Source: Streptomyces microflavus
GTDB lineage: Bacteria; Actinomycetota; Actinomycetes; Streptomycetales; Streptomycetaceae
Direction of reading: 5' to 3'
DNA: 64,000 nucleotides
NCBI RefSeq assembly: GCF_014650075.1
Contig: NZ_BMUG01000001.1
Location: 634,710-698,709, forward strand
Of this stretch, positions 41,547 through 50,577 are shown in pieces (within the stretch, counting starts at the first letter, position 1; each line of letters starts with the position of its first letter). The position numbers and the translations under genes were made by a program. The notes under the pieces are model-generated. The model was given only the letters and a program-made list of their open reading frames with translations. It had not been told where the DNA came from and ran no database searches.

Positions 41547-42767
41547 TCAGTGGCCTCCGTCGTCGATGAGCAGGTGGAGCAGGGACATGGCGGGCGGCAG
41601 CGGTTCGTCGTCCTGCCAGGTACGGGCGAGGCCGGAGACCGCGCCGAGGTCGCCCAGGAGCACCCCGCCGGCCAGCCGGCCCTCGCGGACGACGACCGTG
41701 CGGTACGCGCCCCGGGTGGCATCGGCCAGCCGGACCACGTCGTCGCCCGGCAGTGGACGGGCCTCGCCGAAAGCGGCCAGGTCGAGAGCGTGCAGGGGGT
41801 CCGGGGAGCGCAGGGTCAGCCGGGTCAGGGCCCGGGTGCCCTCGTAGCGGGCGGGCCGCCCGGCCAGGACCTCGGCCAGGACGTCGGCCTGCTCCAGCGC
41901 CGGGCCGGCCAGCCCGTAGAGCGTGGAGCGATGCTCGGCACAGTCGCCGAGGGCGTGGATGTACGGGTCCGAGGTGCGCAGCTCGTCGTCGACCACGATC
42001 CCCTTGCGGACGTCGAGCCCGGCGGCCAGGGCGAGACCGGTCCGGGGCCGCACCCCGCAGGCCAGGACGGTGAGGTCGGCGGCGAGCTCGTAGCCGTCGG
42101 CCAGCTCGACCGCCCGTACGGACTCCGTCGTGGTCGCGGTCGTGCAGCGCAGCCCGCGCACCCGGCACTCGGTGTGCACCTCCACGCCGAGCGCTTCGAG
42201 GTGGACGCGGAGCAGGGCGGCCGCCTCCGGGTCGAGCTGGCGCTCCATGAGGTGCTCGCCCTGCTGGGCCAGCACCACCTGTGCGCCGCACTCCGCGAGC
42301 GCCCGGGCCGCCGACACCCCGAGGAGCCCGCCGCCGATGACGACCGCGCGCACTCCGGGCCGTACGGCGGCGCGCAGAGCCAGGGCGTCGTCGAGCGTGC
42401 GGAAGGGGTGCACTCCGTCGGGCAGGGTGTCGCCGAGCCCGCGCAGCGGCGGCAGCACCGGGTTGGAGCCGGTGGCCAGGACCAGGCGCCCGTAGTGCAG
42501 GACGCTGCCGTCGTCGCAGTGGACCAGCCGGTCGGCCCGGTCGATCCGGACCGCCCGCACCCCGCGCCGCACCTCGGTGGCCGGCAGGGCGATGACGTCC
42601 GGGGCGTACCGCCCGGCCAGTACATCCGCCAGCAGTACCCGGTTGTAGGGCGCGTGCCGCTCCTCGCCGACGACGGTGACCCCGGGGACCCGGGCGGCGA
42701 GCCGGGCACCGGCCATACCGGCCCCGATCACCACGACGGGCAAGGCGCTCTCCGTCTTCTTCCTCAT
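41547..42767 (-). CDS. FAD-dependent pyridine-nucleotide oxidoreductase of nitrate assimilation
   Basis: This 406-residue flavoprotein resembles the NirB N-terminal domain: FAD motif VVVIGAGMAGARLAARV, RLVLATGSNPVLPP, NAD motif VVIGGGLLGVSAARAL, and IHALGDCAEH. It probably carries electrons from NAD(P)H to nitrate reductase (NasB-like role), which fits its position one base before nirB and the separate nasA at 48476. ATG 42767 has no ribosome binding site. A GlnR-like motif lies 24-50 bp upstream. Confidence 0.88.
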   Translation of the reverse strand: MRKKTESALPVVVIGAGMAGARLAARVPGVTVVGEERHAPYNRVLLADVLAGRYAPDVIALPATEVRRGVRAVRIDRADRLVHCDDGSVLHYGRLVLATGSNPVLPPLRGLGDTLPDGVHPFRTLDDALALRAAVRPGVRAVVIGGGLLGVSAARALAECGAQVVLAQQGEHLMERQLDPEAAALLRVHLEALGVEVHTECRVRGLRCTTATTTESVRAVELADGYELAADLTVLACGVRPRTGLALAAGLDVRKGIVVDDELRTSDPYIHALGDCAEHRSTLYGLAGPALEQADVLAEVLAGRPARYEGTRALTRLTLRSPDPLHALDLAAFGEARPLPGDDVVRLADATRGAYRTVVVREGRLAGGVLLGDLGAVSGLARTWQDDEPLPPAMSLLHLLIDDGGH

Positions 42768-42790
42768 GAGGAAGACAGTGGGCGGCGGGT

Positions 42791-42817
42791 GTTACCCAGC
42801 CGCATCCCGCCGGTTTC
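42791..42817 (-). promoter_or_regulatory. GlnR-like site of the nir operon
   Basis: Read toward the operon: GAAACCGG-N14-GTAACACCC. GAAAC and GTAAC match the two GlnR half-site types (GaAAc, gTnAc) at 22-bp spacing. The same motif at the same distance precedes nasA (50578-50604). GlnR control of nirB is known in Streptomyces coelicolor. Confidence 0.6.
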
Positions 42818-42960
42818 CCGGGCGGAACCGTGCGCTCAGCACGGGCCGGCGGGCCTTGTGAGGACGACGGACACCGGGGGAACCACCGGCGGACCGGCCC
42901 CCTGCACGCGCCGCGGACCCCAAGAGATCCCCCCACGGACCGCCCCTTAGTGTCGAGTAC

Positions 42961-43752
42961 ATGCCCGACATCACCCTGACCACCCTGGTTCTCCTCTGTC
43001 TGGCCGCGGCCGCCGCCGGCTGGATCGACGCGGTGGTGGGCGGCGGCGGGCTGCTGCTCCTGCCCGCGCTGCTGCTCGGCCTGCCGAACGTTCCGGCGGC
43101 CCATGTTCTCGGTACCAACAAGGCCGTGGCGATCGTCGGCACCTCGGGCGCCGCGATCACCTATGTCCGCAGGGCCCCGGTACGGGTGGGGCTGGCGGTA
43201 CGGGTGGGGCTGATGGCGCTGGCCGGATCGATGGCCGGGGCGTTCTTCGCCGCCGGGATCAGCAGCGAGGTGTTGCGCCCGGTGATCATGGTGGCGCTGC
43301 TCGGGGTGGCCGCCTTCGTCCTGCTGCGCCCGTCCTTCGGCACGGCGGCGGCGGGCGACACCGACGCCCGGCCGGTCACCCGGGCCCGGATCGTCACCGC
43401 GGTCGTGCTGGTCGGCGGCGGGATCGGCTTCTACGACGGCCTGTTCGGCCCGGGCACCGGCACGTTCCTGGTGCTGGCCCTGACCGCCGTGCTCCACCTG
43501 GACCTGGTGACCGCCTCGGCCACCGCCAAGATCGTCAACGTGTGCACGAACGCGGGGGCGCTGGCGATGTTCGCCTACCAGGGCACGGTCCTGTGGCAGC
43601 TGGCCGCCGTGATGGCCGTCTTCAACCTGGCGGGCGGGATGGCCGGGGCCCGGATGGCGCTGAGCCGGGGGAGCGGCTTCGTCCGGGCGGTGCTGCTGAC
43701 CGTGGTGTTCTCGCTGGTGGCCAAGCTGGGCTACGACCAGTGGACGGCGTAG
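42961..43752 (+). CDS. TauE/SafE-type (TSUP) membrane permease
   Basis: This 263-residue protein has eight predicted helices and the two TSUP signatures: GWIDAVVGGGGLLLLPALLLG at the N-terminus and GIGFYDGLFGPGTGTFLVLAL in the second half. It likely exports or imports a sulfur-containing or organic anion. TAGTGT lies 7 nt before the ATG without a ribosome binding site (leaderless candidate). It is divergent from the nitrite operon. Confidence 0.88.
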   Translation: MPDITLTTLVLLCLAAAAAGWIDAVVGGGGLLLLPALLLGLPNVPAAHVLGTNKAVAIVGTSGAAITYVRRAPVRVGLAVRVGLMALAGSMAGAFFAAGISSEVLRPVIMVALLGVAAFVLLRPSFGTAAAGDTDARPVTRARIVTAVVLVGGGIGFYDGLFGPGTGTFLVLALTAVLHLDLVTASATAKIVNVCTNAGALAMFAYQGTVLWQLAAVMAVFNLAGGMAGARMALSRGSGFVRAVLLTVVFSLVAKLGYDQWTA

Positions 43753-43768
43753 CCGGGGTTCCAGGGGC

Positions 43769-44401
43769 TCACCGCACGTCGGTGAGATGGGCGTAGGCCA
43801 CCACATTGCCCTGGTAGCCGGTCTCCTTCGAGAACCCGCCGCCGCAGGTGATCAGCCGTAGCGAGGCGTGCGGGGAGTCGCCGTAGACGCGCTGGTCGGG
43901 GAAGTCCTTGTTGTCGTACACCTCGATGGCGTCGATCGAGAAGACCGCCGTGCGCCCGTCCTCGCGGACGACCTCGACCCGGGTGCCCTTGGTCAGGGCG
44001 CCGAGGGCGTAGAAGACGGAGGGCCCCTCGGCGTTGTCGACGTGCCCGGCGACGATCGCGGTGCCCCGGGCGCCGGGCGGGACCCCGTCGGCGTACCAGC
44101 CCGCGAGGTTGCGGTTCTCGTCCGGCGGCACGGCCAGGCTGCCGTCGGGGCCGAGGCCCAGCCGCATCATCGGCGCGTCCACCTCGATGCTCGGGATGCG
44201 GATGCGGACCGGGTCGGAGGGGCGCAGCGGTTCGGCGACCGGGGAGCCGGGCTGGAGCTGGGGCCCGGCGGCGAAGGCCTGGGCGCTGGAGGGCTGCGGC
44301 GGGATCAGCTGGTCGCCGGAGCCGTTCTGGATGAGCCAGATGCCGCACAGTACGGCGATGCCCACCAGCCAGCCCCTGGCTTTCTGCGCGCTCTGGGACA
44401 C
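43769..44401 (-). CDS. Class F sortase
   Basis: This 210-residue membrane-anchored transpeptidase has an N-terminal membrane helix (about residues 11-26). The sortase barrel carries catalytic His in IVAGHVD, Cys in LRLITCGGGF, and the distal GYQGNVVAYA strand. Class F enzymes of actinobacteria attach or process surface proteins. GTG 44401 follows GAGGA. The adjacent secreted protein gene (44567-45112) is the obvious candidate substrate or partner. Confidence 0.88.
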   Translation of the reverse strand: MSQSAQKARGWLVGIAVLCGIWLIQNGSGDQLIPPQPSSAQAFAAGPQLQPGSPVAEPLRPSDPVRIRIPSIEVDAPMMRLGLGPDGSLAVPPDENRNLAGWYADGVPPGARGTAIVAGHVDNAEGPSVFYALGALTKGTRVEVVREDGRTAVFSIDAIEVYDNKDFPDQRVYGDSPHASLRLITCGGGFSKETGYQGNVVAYAHLTDVR

Positions 44402-44566
44402 GTCGTCGTCCTCGTAGGCCTGGGTGAGTCTCGGATCGAAGGCGGGCCGGGCGCGCTCGGGGACGCGCCCGGCCCGGTCGGTGCGGGGGAGCGGCGGGGC
44501 TCCCCCTGGGGGCGTGGGCCGGGGCCGGCGGCCCTCGGCCTCACGGCCCCAGGCCGGCGTCCGGCC

Positions 44567-45112
44567 TCAGCTGCCCTCGGTGGACTCGGTCCGGCGGCGC
44601 AGCAGCCACAGGCCGCCGACCGCCGCCATGCCGATCACCCCGACGCCGAGGGCGACCTGGGTGGAGTTCGGCTCGACGCTGCCGCCGACCCCGGTCCGCA
44701 CATGGCCGGACGGACGGTCGTGGTCCGGCTTCTCGTGCTTGCCGCCGCCGATCACCTTGAGGTCCCCGACGGCGTCCTTGCCGTCGTCGCAGGAGACGAC
44801 GATCTCGTAGACCCCGGGCCGGGTGTCGTGCGGCACGGTGAACTGGCCGACGAGCACCTCCTTGTGCGTACCCTTGCGGACCTCGAAGTCCCCGGCGTCC
44901 AGGGAGTTCGCGTCACCGATGCCCGAGCCCTTGGGGCCGCAGGCGGTGGTGTTCACGGTGACCGTGGAGCCGGGGGGTGCGGTCGCGGGGGTGATCTCCA
45001 GTCGGCCGAAGTCGTCGCCTGCGTACGCGGACGGGGCGACGGTGAGACCGAGCGCTATGACGGTGACCGCGGCGGTGGCGGTACCGGTCACGAGGCGGGC
45101 AGGACTGCGCAT
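44567..45112 (-). CDS. Secreted surface protein linked to the sortase
   Basis: This is a 181-residue protein. A Sec signal peptide ends APSAYA (about residue 30). A beta-sandwich-like extracellular domain follows (LEITPATAPPGSTVTVNTTACG; YEIVVSCDDG, two Cys). Then come a His/Lys/Asp-rich linker, a membrane helix (VALGVGVIGMAAVGGLWLL) and an RRR tail. This is the layout of a sortase substrate, but no LPxTG-type motif precedes the helix (the site reads VEPNSTQ). GGAGGAA precedes ATG 45112. Confidence 0.82.
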   Translation of the reverse strand: MRSPARLVTGTATAAVTVIALGLTVAPSAYAGDDFGRLEITPATAPPGSTVTVNTTACGPKGSGIGDANSLDAGDFEVRKGTHKEVLVGQFTVPHDTRPGVYEIVVSCDDGKDAVGDLKVIGGGKHEKPDHDRPSGHVRTGVGGSVEPNSTQVALGVGVIGMAAVGGLWLLRRRTESTEGS

Positions 45113-45257
45113 GGGGATTCCTCCGGGCAGACGGCGCGAGCGGTTGTGTCCTGCCCCTGACCTAACGGGCAGTCGACACCGGGTGCCTTCTGACGCCAGG
45201 TCAGCTTTCACCCGTACGGACCGGCGCGGCACCCTTGCCGCCGGGGATCGCCGCAGG

Positions 45258-45353
45258 TCATGGCGGTGCGGCTGGGCCGTTCGGTCCGTGCTGCCGGGCC
45301 GGGTGCCGATCGGGTGAGCCCCGGAAGGTGAATGTGATGCACATCACACACAT
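45258..45353 (-). CDS. Possible 31-residue leader peptide
   Basis: This short reverse frame starts MCVMCITFTFRG (a CxxC at the N-terminus) with GGGAAG 3 nt before the ATG and ends 145 bp before the secreted-protein start. It is too short for statistical support. The CRP-like dyad at 45333-45348 lies inside its first codons, so one of the two may be fortuitous. Confidence 0.35.
   Translation of the reverse strand: MCVMCITFTFRGSPDRHPARQHGPNGPAAPP
45333..45348. promoter_or_regulatory. Perfect CRP-consensus dyad
   Basis: TGTGA-tgcaca-TCACA is the full CRP/FNR-family consensus (GTG-N8-CAC also fits Streptomyces Crp). It lies 221 bp upstream of the secreted-protein start, between that gene and the DUF5990 gene. 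The 390-bp interval otherwise holds a terminator and a possible leader peptide. Confidence 0.45.
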
Positions 45354-45421
45354 GGGCTTCCCGGTCGAGGGCACACGCAAGACATCCCCCCCACGGGACG
45401 GATCCCCGCCCCCCACGGCAC

Positions 45422-45464
45422 CCGCCCCCACCGGGCCCACCCCCCCTGGGCCCGGTGGGGGCGG
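45422..45464. terminator. 18-bp-stem terminator
   Basis: CCGCCCCCACCGGGCCCA (45422-45439) pairs perfectly with TGGGCCCGGTGGGGGCGG (45447-45464). It stands 39 bp beyond the stop of the DUF5990 gene. Confidence 0.82.
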
Positions 45465-45502
45465 TGTCGGATCCGGGCGGGCAGGCTCCCCTCCCTCGGG
45501 CC

Positions 45503-45970
45503 TCAGGGGGTCGTCGCACTCCAGGAGATCAGCGGCGGCCGCACCCGCGCACACAACGGCTGCCCCTTGGCGTCGGTCAGCCCCAGCCGCCCGGTGAGGT
45601 GCCCGGAGCGCGCGGCGGCTTCGAGGACCTCCGGTTCGATGTCGCTGAACATCAGCTTGGCGCGCCGGAACATGCTGAACAGCCCGGTCTCGTCCACGGT
45701 GCCCCACGACAGATAGACGAACCGCCCGCCCAGCCGGTTCTGGATGTACGGCCCCGAGACCTCGACCCCGTCCGCCGTGCTCCTCGCCGTGCACTCCAGG
45801 GTCCAGGAGGCGGCCGGGGCGTCCCCGGGGTGCAGGCCGAGCAGCTCGCCGGGCCGGTCCTTGCGCTGGACGCCGACGTGGATGTTCTCGTACCCGGGAA
45901 AGTCGTAGTCCGGCCCGCAGGTGCGGCCGGGGAGCGCTGAGGCCTCGATATGGATCTGCATGCTCCCCAT
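45503..45970 (-). CDS. DUF5990-like protein
   Basis: This is a 155-residue soluble protein (IHIEASALPGRTCGPDYDFPGYENIHVGVQRKDRPGELLGLHPGD at the N-terminus) with a beta-rich pattern and a C-terminal RVRPPLISW. I associate it with the DUF5990 family; no activity is known. The start is ATG 45970, with an alternative at 45961. Confidence 0.7.
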   Translation of the reverse strand: MGSMQIHIEASALPGRTCGPDYDFPGYENIHVGVQRKDRPGELLGLHPGDAPAASWTLECTARSTADGVEVSGPYIQNRLGGRFVYLSWGTVDETGLFSMFRRAKLMFSDIEPEVLEAAARSGHLTGRLGLTDAKGQPLCARVRPPLISWSATTP

Positions 45971-46032
45971 GGTCCGTCACGGCGGCGGACCGGCCGCGCC
46001 ACCGTCGGTTTTCGGACAGAGCTGACTTCCGG

Positions 46033-46857
46033 CTACAGGGGATCCGCCGACGCGCTCCCGTACGCGGCCTCCAGCCGTTCCATCACTCCGACCATCTCCC
46101 CCTCCAGCTCCCCGTCACCGCTCGTGAACTCCACCGCGTCGATCCGCCGCACCGGCGCGATCCCCTGCGAGTTGCAGATGAACGCGCCCCGGTAGGCACC
46201 CAGCCCGTCCAGCGTCACCGCCCGCCGCACCGACGGCTCCCCGGCCGCCGCGAGGCCGCGCTCCAGCAGAGCCATGGTGATCCCGATGAGTGCGGGGGCG
46301 TCCGGCCACACCACCGAAGTGCCGTCCCAGAACCCGACGTTGGTGACGGCACCCTCGGTCACCACCCCGCCCGGCGCGGTCAGCAGCGCCTCGTCGAACC
46401 CGGCCCGCGCGGCGAGCATCCCGTAGTAGGTCTGCCCGAACTCGCCCGGCCGCTTGATGTGCGGCACCGCCCGGGCGTACGGCACCGACATCAGGCTCCG
46501 GGTCCCGGGCGCCATCGCGGCGGGCTCGCGCACGGTGACCATGACCCGCGTACGGCTCTCCCCCGGCGGCAGAAACCCGTGCACCCGCACGGAGGCGTCC
46601 CGCAGCCCGGCACCGTCCAGGGCGTGCCGGACCAGCTCCCGCACCCGGCCCCCGTCCAGGGGCAGTTGGAACAGCTCCCGGTTTGCCCCCTCCAGCCGGC
46701 CGAGGTGCAGCCCGAGCCCCCGCACCTTCCGGTCCCTGACCTGCATGGCGGTGAAGTGCCCGAACCCGAAGAGGGCGGGGACGCGCAGGTCGTCCTCGGT
46801 GGCGGGGTGTCCGTCCATCTCGACGTACGGCGGCGGTGGGGAGGTGGTGGTCGTCAT
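46033..46857 (-). CDS. Class IV aminotransferase (aminodeoxychorismate lyase-like)
   Basis: This is a 274-residue PLP enzyme of fold type IV. The likely PLP lysine is in VPHIKRPGEFGQTYYG. TEGAVTNVGFW is the conserved E-G-x-x-x-N segment, and a C-terminal FICNSQGIAPVRRID is typical. It could release 4-aminobenzoate from aminodeoxychorismate for folate or act on other amino acids. It is divergent from the SoxR-controlled reductase gene. ATG 46857 gives the family's usual N-terminus. Confidence 0.86.
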   Translation of the reverse strand: MTTTTSPPPPYVEMDGHPATEDDLRVPALFGFGHFTAMQVRDRKVRGLGLHLGRLEGANRELFQLPLDGGRVRELVRHALDGAGLRDASVRVHGFLPPGESRTRVMVTVREPAAMAPGTRSLMSVPYARAVPHIKRPGEFGQTYYGMLAARAGFDEALLTAPGGVVTEGAVTNVGFWDGTSVVWPDAPALIGITMALLERGLAAAGEPSVRRAVTLDGLGAYRGAFICNSQGIAPVRRIDAVEFTSGDGELEGEMVGVMERLEAAYGSASADPL

Positions 46858-46894
46858 GGGGCAACCGTAGATCGCGGCTTCCTCCGCCGGTGAC

Positions 46895-46925
46895 TTGACC
46901 TCAACCAAGGTTGAGGCTCAATGCT
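46895..46925 (+). promoter_or_regulatory. SoxR box within a 19-bp-spacer promoter
   Basis: CCTCAACC-AA-GGTTGAGG (46899-46916) is a perfect palindrome matching known SoxR sites. It sits between TTGACC (46895-46900) and AATGCT (46920-46925). These are separated by 19 bp, the over-long spacer typical of MerR-family-activated promoters. The predicted transcription start falls at the ATG at 46933. Confidence 0.82.
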
Positions 46926-46932
46926 CGACGCC

Positions 46933-47541
46933 ATGGACACCGCAACCGCACCCACGACATCCCCCGCCCCCCTCAAGGTCGCCGTCATCCTCGGCAGCAA
47001 CCGCGAAGGCCGCTTCGGCCCGGTCATCGCCGACTGGTTCCTGGAGCGCGCGGCCCGGTACGACGGCATCGAGACCGAGCTCATCGACGTCGTCACCGCC
47101 CGCCTCCCCGACGCGCTCTCCTTCAGCCCGCCGCCCGAGGAGGCGGCCCGCGTCGAGGCGGTCTCGGGGCGGCTGGCGGCTGCCGACGCGTTCGTCGTGC
47201 TCACCCCCGAGTACAACCACTCCTTCCCCGCCCCGCTCAAGAACCTCATCGACTGGCACCGCGCCGAGTGGCAGGCCAAACCCGTCGCCTTCGTCTCGTA
47301 CGGCGGCAGGTCCGGCGGGCTGCGGGCCGTCGAGCAGCTCCGCCAGGTCTTCGCCGAGATGCACACCGTCTCCGTCCGCGACACCGTCTCCTTCCACAAC
47401 GCGGGCGCCCTCTTCGACGACGAGGGGAACCACCGCGACCCGGCGGACGCCGACGGGGCGGCCAAGGCGCTCCTGGACCAGCTCACCTGGTGGGGCAATG
47501 CCCTGCGCGACGCCAGAAACCGGCATCCGTACAGCGCCTGA
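46933..47541 (+). CDS. NAD(P)H-dependent FMN reductase, SoxR regulon
   Basis: This 202-residue flavodoxin-fold protein has [20 protein letters not shown] as the FMN-phosphate loop, [21 protein letters not shown] and [19 protein letters not shown] close counterpart in S. coelicolor (SCO2478) belongs to the small SoxR regulon that responds to redox-active antibiotics. I choose ATG 46933 over 46921 because the SoxR-box promoter predicts transcription beginning at 46932-46933, i.e. a leaderless mRNA. Confidence 0.9.
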   Translation: MDTATAPTTSPAPLKVAVILGSNREGRFGPVIADWFLERAARYDGIETELIDVVTARLPDALSFSPPPEEAARVEAVSGRLAAADAFVVLTPEYNHSFPAPLKNLIDWHRAEWQAKPVAFVSYGGRSGGLRAVEQLRQVFAEMHTVSVRDTVSFHNAGALFDDEGNHRDPADADGAAKALLDQLTWWGNALRDARNRHPYSA

Positions 47542-47605
47542 CGCCCTCCGGGCCGACAATCGGTGCACGGGCGGAGAAGCCCACCGCACTCCGAGGAGAT
47601 GGACG

Positions 47606-47947
47606 ATGACAGCGCCGCCGGCATGGCTGACCGTACTGACCACGACCGACAGCGAGGAGAAGGCCCACGAACTGGCGCAGGGGGCGGTGGAGGGCAGGCT
47701 GGCGGCCTGCGCGCAGATTTCCGCGCCCGTCACTTCCGTCTACCGGTGGCAGAACGCCATCGAGTCCTCCCAGGAGTGGCAGGTGCTGTTCAAGACGGCG
47801 GCCGAGCGCTACGAGGAGCTGGAGGAGTACCTCCAGGGGGCGCACGACTACGACACACCCGAGATCATCGCGATCCCGGTGATCCGTGGCAGCGCCCGTT
47901 ACCTCGGCTGGGTCACGGCGGAGACGGCCCCCGCAGCCGCTCTGTGA
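47606..47947 (+). CDS. cutA: CutA divalent-cation tolerance protein
   Basis: This 113-residue trimeric PII-like protein shows the family blocks [38 protein letters not shown], and [22 protein letters not shown]. Its role in metal tolerance is debated even where best studied. GAGGAGATGG precedes the ATG. Its stop overlaps the GTG of the next gene. Confidence 0.93.
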   Translation: MTAPPAWLTVLTTTDSEEKAHELAQGAVEGRLAACAQISAPVTSVYRWQNAIESSQEWQVLFKTAAERYEELEEYLQGAHDYDTPEIIAIPVIRGSARYLGWVTAETAPAAAL

Positions 47948-48513
47948 CGGCGGCCATGAGCACCCTGGACCCCGCCTCCCCGCCCACCGGCGAGCTGCCG
48001 TTCTTCGTGTACGGGACGCTGCTCCCCGGCGAACCCAACCACGACCTGTTTCTCCGGGGCCGTACGTCGGGGGAGCGGGCGGCCGTCCTGCCCCGGGCCC
48101 TGCTGTACGACGGCCCCGGCTACCCGTACGCCATCGACGGCCACGGCCGCGTCCACGGCACCCTGCTCGCCGCCGCGCCCGGGGTGTACGAGGAGCTGCT
48201 CGGGCTCCTGGACCACCTGGAGGAGTACCTGGGGCCCGGCCACCCGCGCAATCTGTACGAGCGGGTCGTCCGCGAGATCGAGCTGCCGGGGGAGGAGCAA
48301 GCAGGAAAGGGGCAACCGGGGGAAGGCACTCCGGAGGAACGCGCGCCGGGGGAGGGCACTCCGGAGGAACGCGCGCCGGGGGAGGGAACCGTGCGCGCCT
48401 GGGTCTACCTCGCCGCGGCCGCCGTCACCCGCTCCCTCCGTACCGGCGGCAGCGTCATCGACGGCGGACGGTGGGTCACCCGACGGCCTCCAGGCGGACC
48501 GCGCACACCTTGA
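47944..48513 (+). CDS. Gamma-glutamylcyclotransferase-fold protein with internal repeats
   Basis: This is a 189-residue protein. The GGCT-like N-terminal motif [18 protein letters not shown] and catalytic-Glu region [10 protein letters not shown] are followed by an insertion carrying two perfect copies of a 10-residue unit ([10 protein letters not shown]) before the last strands. GTG 47944 couples it to cutA; ATG 47956 is possible. Its 3' end overlaps the convergent nasA gene by 38 bp. Confidence 0.85.
   Translation: MTAAMSTLDPASPPTGELPFFVYGTLLPGEPNHDLFLRGRTSGERAAVLPRALLYDGPGYPYAIDGHGRVHGTLLAAAPGVYEELLGLLDHLEEYLGPGHPRNLYERVVREIELPGEEQAGKGQPGEGTPEERAPGEGTPEERAPGEGTVRAWVYLAAAAVTRSLRTGGSVIDGGRWVTRRPPGGPRTP
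48325..48384 (+). repeat. Two identical 30-bp units in coding sequence
   Basis: Units 48325-48354 and 48355-48384 are identical and in frame. They add ten residues per unit to a loop of the gamma-glutamylcyclotransferase-fold protein. Slippage-type length polymorphism between strains is likely. Confidence 0.88.
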
Positions 48514-50554
48514 ACTCCGGCATCCGCGACACCGGGTCGAGCGCCGGGTTGGTCAGCGTGTTGGCCCGGCCCTCACCCGGCCAGTGGAACGGCATGAACA
48601 CCGTGTCCGCCCGGATCGCCCCGGTGATCCGGGCCGGAGCCACCGCCCGCCCGCGCCGGGACGTCACCGCGACGAGCTCGCCCTCGGCCACCCCGATCCG
48701 CTCCGCGAGGCGCGGGTGCAGCTCCACGAAGGGGCCGGGGGCCGCCGCGTTCAGCTCGGCGACCCGGCGGGTCTGGGCCCCCGACTGGTACTGCGCGACC
48801 ACCCGCCCCGTCGTCAGCACCACCGGGTACTCCCGGTCCGTCTCCTCGGCCGCCGCGCGGTGCACCACCGGCACGAAGGAGGCCCGCCCGTCCTCCGTCG
48901 CGAACCGGTCCAGGAAGAGCCGGGGCGTCCCCGGATGGTCCTCGTCGGGGCAGGGCCAGAAGACGCCGTCCTCGGCCGCGATCCGCTCGTAGGTGATGCC
49001 CGCGTAGTCGGCCGCGCCGCCCGCCGAGGCCCGCCGCAGCTCCTCGAAGACCTCGGCCGGGTCGGCCGGGAACCCCTTGCCGTGGCCCAGCAGTCCGGCC
49101 AGGGCGTGCAGCACCTCCAGATCGCTGCGCACCCCCTCCGGCGGGTCCAGCGCCCGCCGCCGCAGCAGCACCCGGCCCTCCAGGCTGGTGGTGGTCCCGC
49201 TCTCCTCCGCCCACTGGGTCACCGGCAGCACCACATCCGCCAGCGCCGCCGTCTCGGAGAGGACGACATCCGCGACCACGAGGAAGTCCAGGGACGCCAG
49301 CCGCTGTTCCACGTGCGAGGCGTGCGGGGCGGAGACCACCGGGTTGGAGCCCATCACCAGCAGCGCCCGCACGTCCTGGCCGAGCGCGTCCAGCAGCTCG
49401 TACGCGCTCCGCCCCGGCCCCGGCAGGCTGTCCGGGTCGACGCCCCACACCCCGGCGACATGGCGGCGGGCGGCCGGATCGGTCAGCTTGCGGTAGCCGG
49501 GCAGCTGGTCGGCCTTCTGGCCGTGCTCCCGGCCGCCCTGCCCGTTGCCCTGCCCGGTCAGGCACCCGTACCCGGAGAACGGCCTCCCCGCCCGCCCGGT
49601 GGCCAGGCAGAAGTTGATCCACGCGCCCACCGTGTCGGTGCCCTTGGCCTGCTGCTCGGGCCCCCGCGCGGTCAGCACCATCCCGCTCTCCGCCCCGCAG
49701 AACAGCTCCACCGCCTCCCGCAGCCGCGTCACCGGCACCCCGCAGATCCGCTCCACCAGCTCCGGCCAGTGCGCCATCGCCCCGGCCCGCGCCTCCTCCC
49801 ACCCCCGGGTCCTGGTCCGCACGAACTCCTCGTCCACCCGGCCCTCCGCCACCACCAGGTGCAACAGCCCCAGTGCGAGGGCCAGATCGGTGCCGGGGCG
49901 CGGCGCCAGATGCAGATCCGCCTGCTCGGCGGTACGGGTGCGACGCGGGTCGATGACGATCAGCCGGCCCCCGTTCTCCCGCAGCTCCGTCAGATACCGC
50001 AGCGCGGGCGGCATCGTCTCGGCGAGGTTCGACCCGACGAGGATCACGCACCCCGAGCGCGGGATGTCCTCCAGCGGGAACGGCAGCCCCCGGTCGAGCC
50101 CGAACGCCCGCTGGTGGGCGGCCGCCGCCGACGACATGCAGAACCGCCCGTTGTAGTCGATCTGCGAGGTCCCGAGCACCACCCGGGCGAACTTCCCGAG
50201 CGCGTACGCCTTCTCGTTGGTCAGCCCGCCCCCGCCGAACACGCCCACCGCGTCCGCGCCGTGCGCCGCCCGCACCCCGCCGAGCCCCTCGGCGATCCGC
50301 CCCAGCGCCTCGTCCCAGCCCGCCTCCTCCAGCTCACCGCCGGGCCGCCTCCGTACCAGCGGGGAGGCCGGCCGCACCCCCCGGCGCAGCACGGCGGGCG
50401 CGGTCCGCCCCTTGCCGCACAACGCGCCCCGGTTGACGGGGAACCCGGTGCGCTCCACCACCTCGGCCACCTCCGGGCCCGGTACCGGGCGCAGGGTCAT
50501 CCCGCACTGGAGGGCGCAGTACGGGCAGTGGGTGGGGGTCTCGGCACCGGTCAT
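48476..50554 (-). CDS. nasA: Assimilatory nitrate reductase catalytic subunit
   Basis: This 692-residue molybdopterin oxidoreductase has an N-terminal [4Fe-4S] cluster (Cys10, Cys13, Cys17, Cys46). It also has [51 protein letters not shown] and [14 protein letters not shown], and a C-terminal domain with [12 protein letters not shown] and MPFHW. It reduces nitrate to nitrite in the cytoplasm and feeds NirBD. Electrons probably come from the flavoprotein at 41547. A motif shared with the nir operon lies 24-50 bp upstream. Confidence 0.95.
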   Translation of the reverse strand: MTGAETPTHCPYCALQCGMTLRPVPGPEVAEVVERTGFPVNRGALCGKGRTAPAVLRRGVRPASPLVRRRPGGELEEAGWDEALGRIAEGLGGVRAAHGADAVGVFGGGGLTNEKAYALGKFARVVLGTSQIDYNGRFCMSSAAAAHQRAFGLDRGLPFPLEDIPRSGCVILVGSNLAETMPPALRYLTELRENGGRLIVIDPRRTRTAEQADLHLAPRPGTDLALALGLLHLVVAEGRVDEEFVRTRTRGWEEARAGAMAHWPELVERICGVPVTRLREAVELFCGAESGMVLTARGPEQQAKGTDTVGAWINFCLATGRAGRPFSGYGCLTGQGNGQGGREHGQKADQLPGYRKLTDPAARRHVAGVWGVDPDSLPGPGRSAYELLDALGQDVRALLVMGSNPVVSAPHASHVEQRLASLDFLVVADVVLSETAALADVVLPVTQWAEESGTTTSLEGRVLLRRRALDPPEGVRSDLEVLHALAGLLGHGKGFPADPAEVFEELRRASAGGAADYAGITYERIAAEDGVFWPCPDEDHPGTPRLFLDRFATEDGRASFVPVVHRAAAEETDREYPVVLTTGRVVAQYQSGAQTRRVAELNAAAPGPFVELHPRLAERIGVAEGELVAVTSRRGRAVAPARITGAIRADTVFMPFHWPGEGRANTLTNPALDPVSRMPEFKVCAVRLEAVG

Positions 50555-50577
50555 GGGGCCCAGCCTGCGAGAGGGGT

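Noticed and set aside
39176..41569. A long forward frame opposite nirB
   Set aside because: Antisense shadow of nirB; ppdK, nirB and nasA all show such shadows.
45338..45597. Forward small ORF from ATG 45338 with GGAAGG upstream
   Set aside because: It reads straight through the perfect terminator hairpin and is mostly Pro/Gly, so it is unlikely to be coding.
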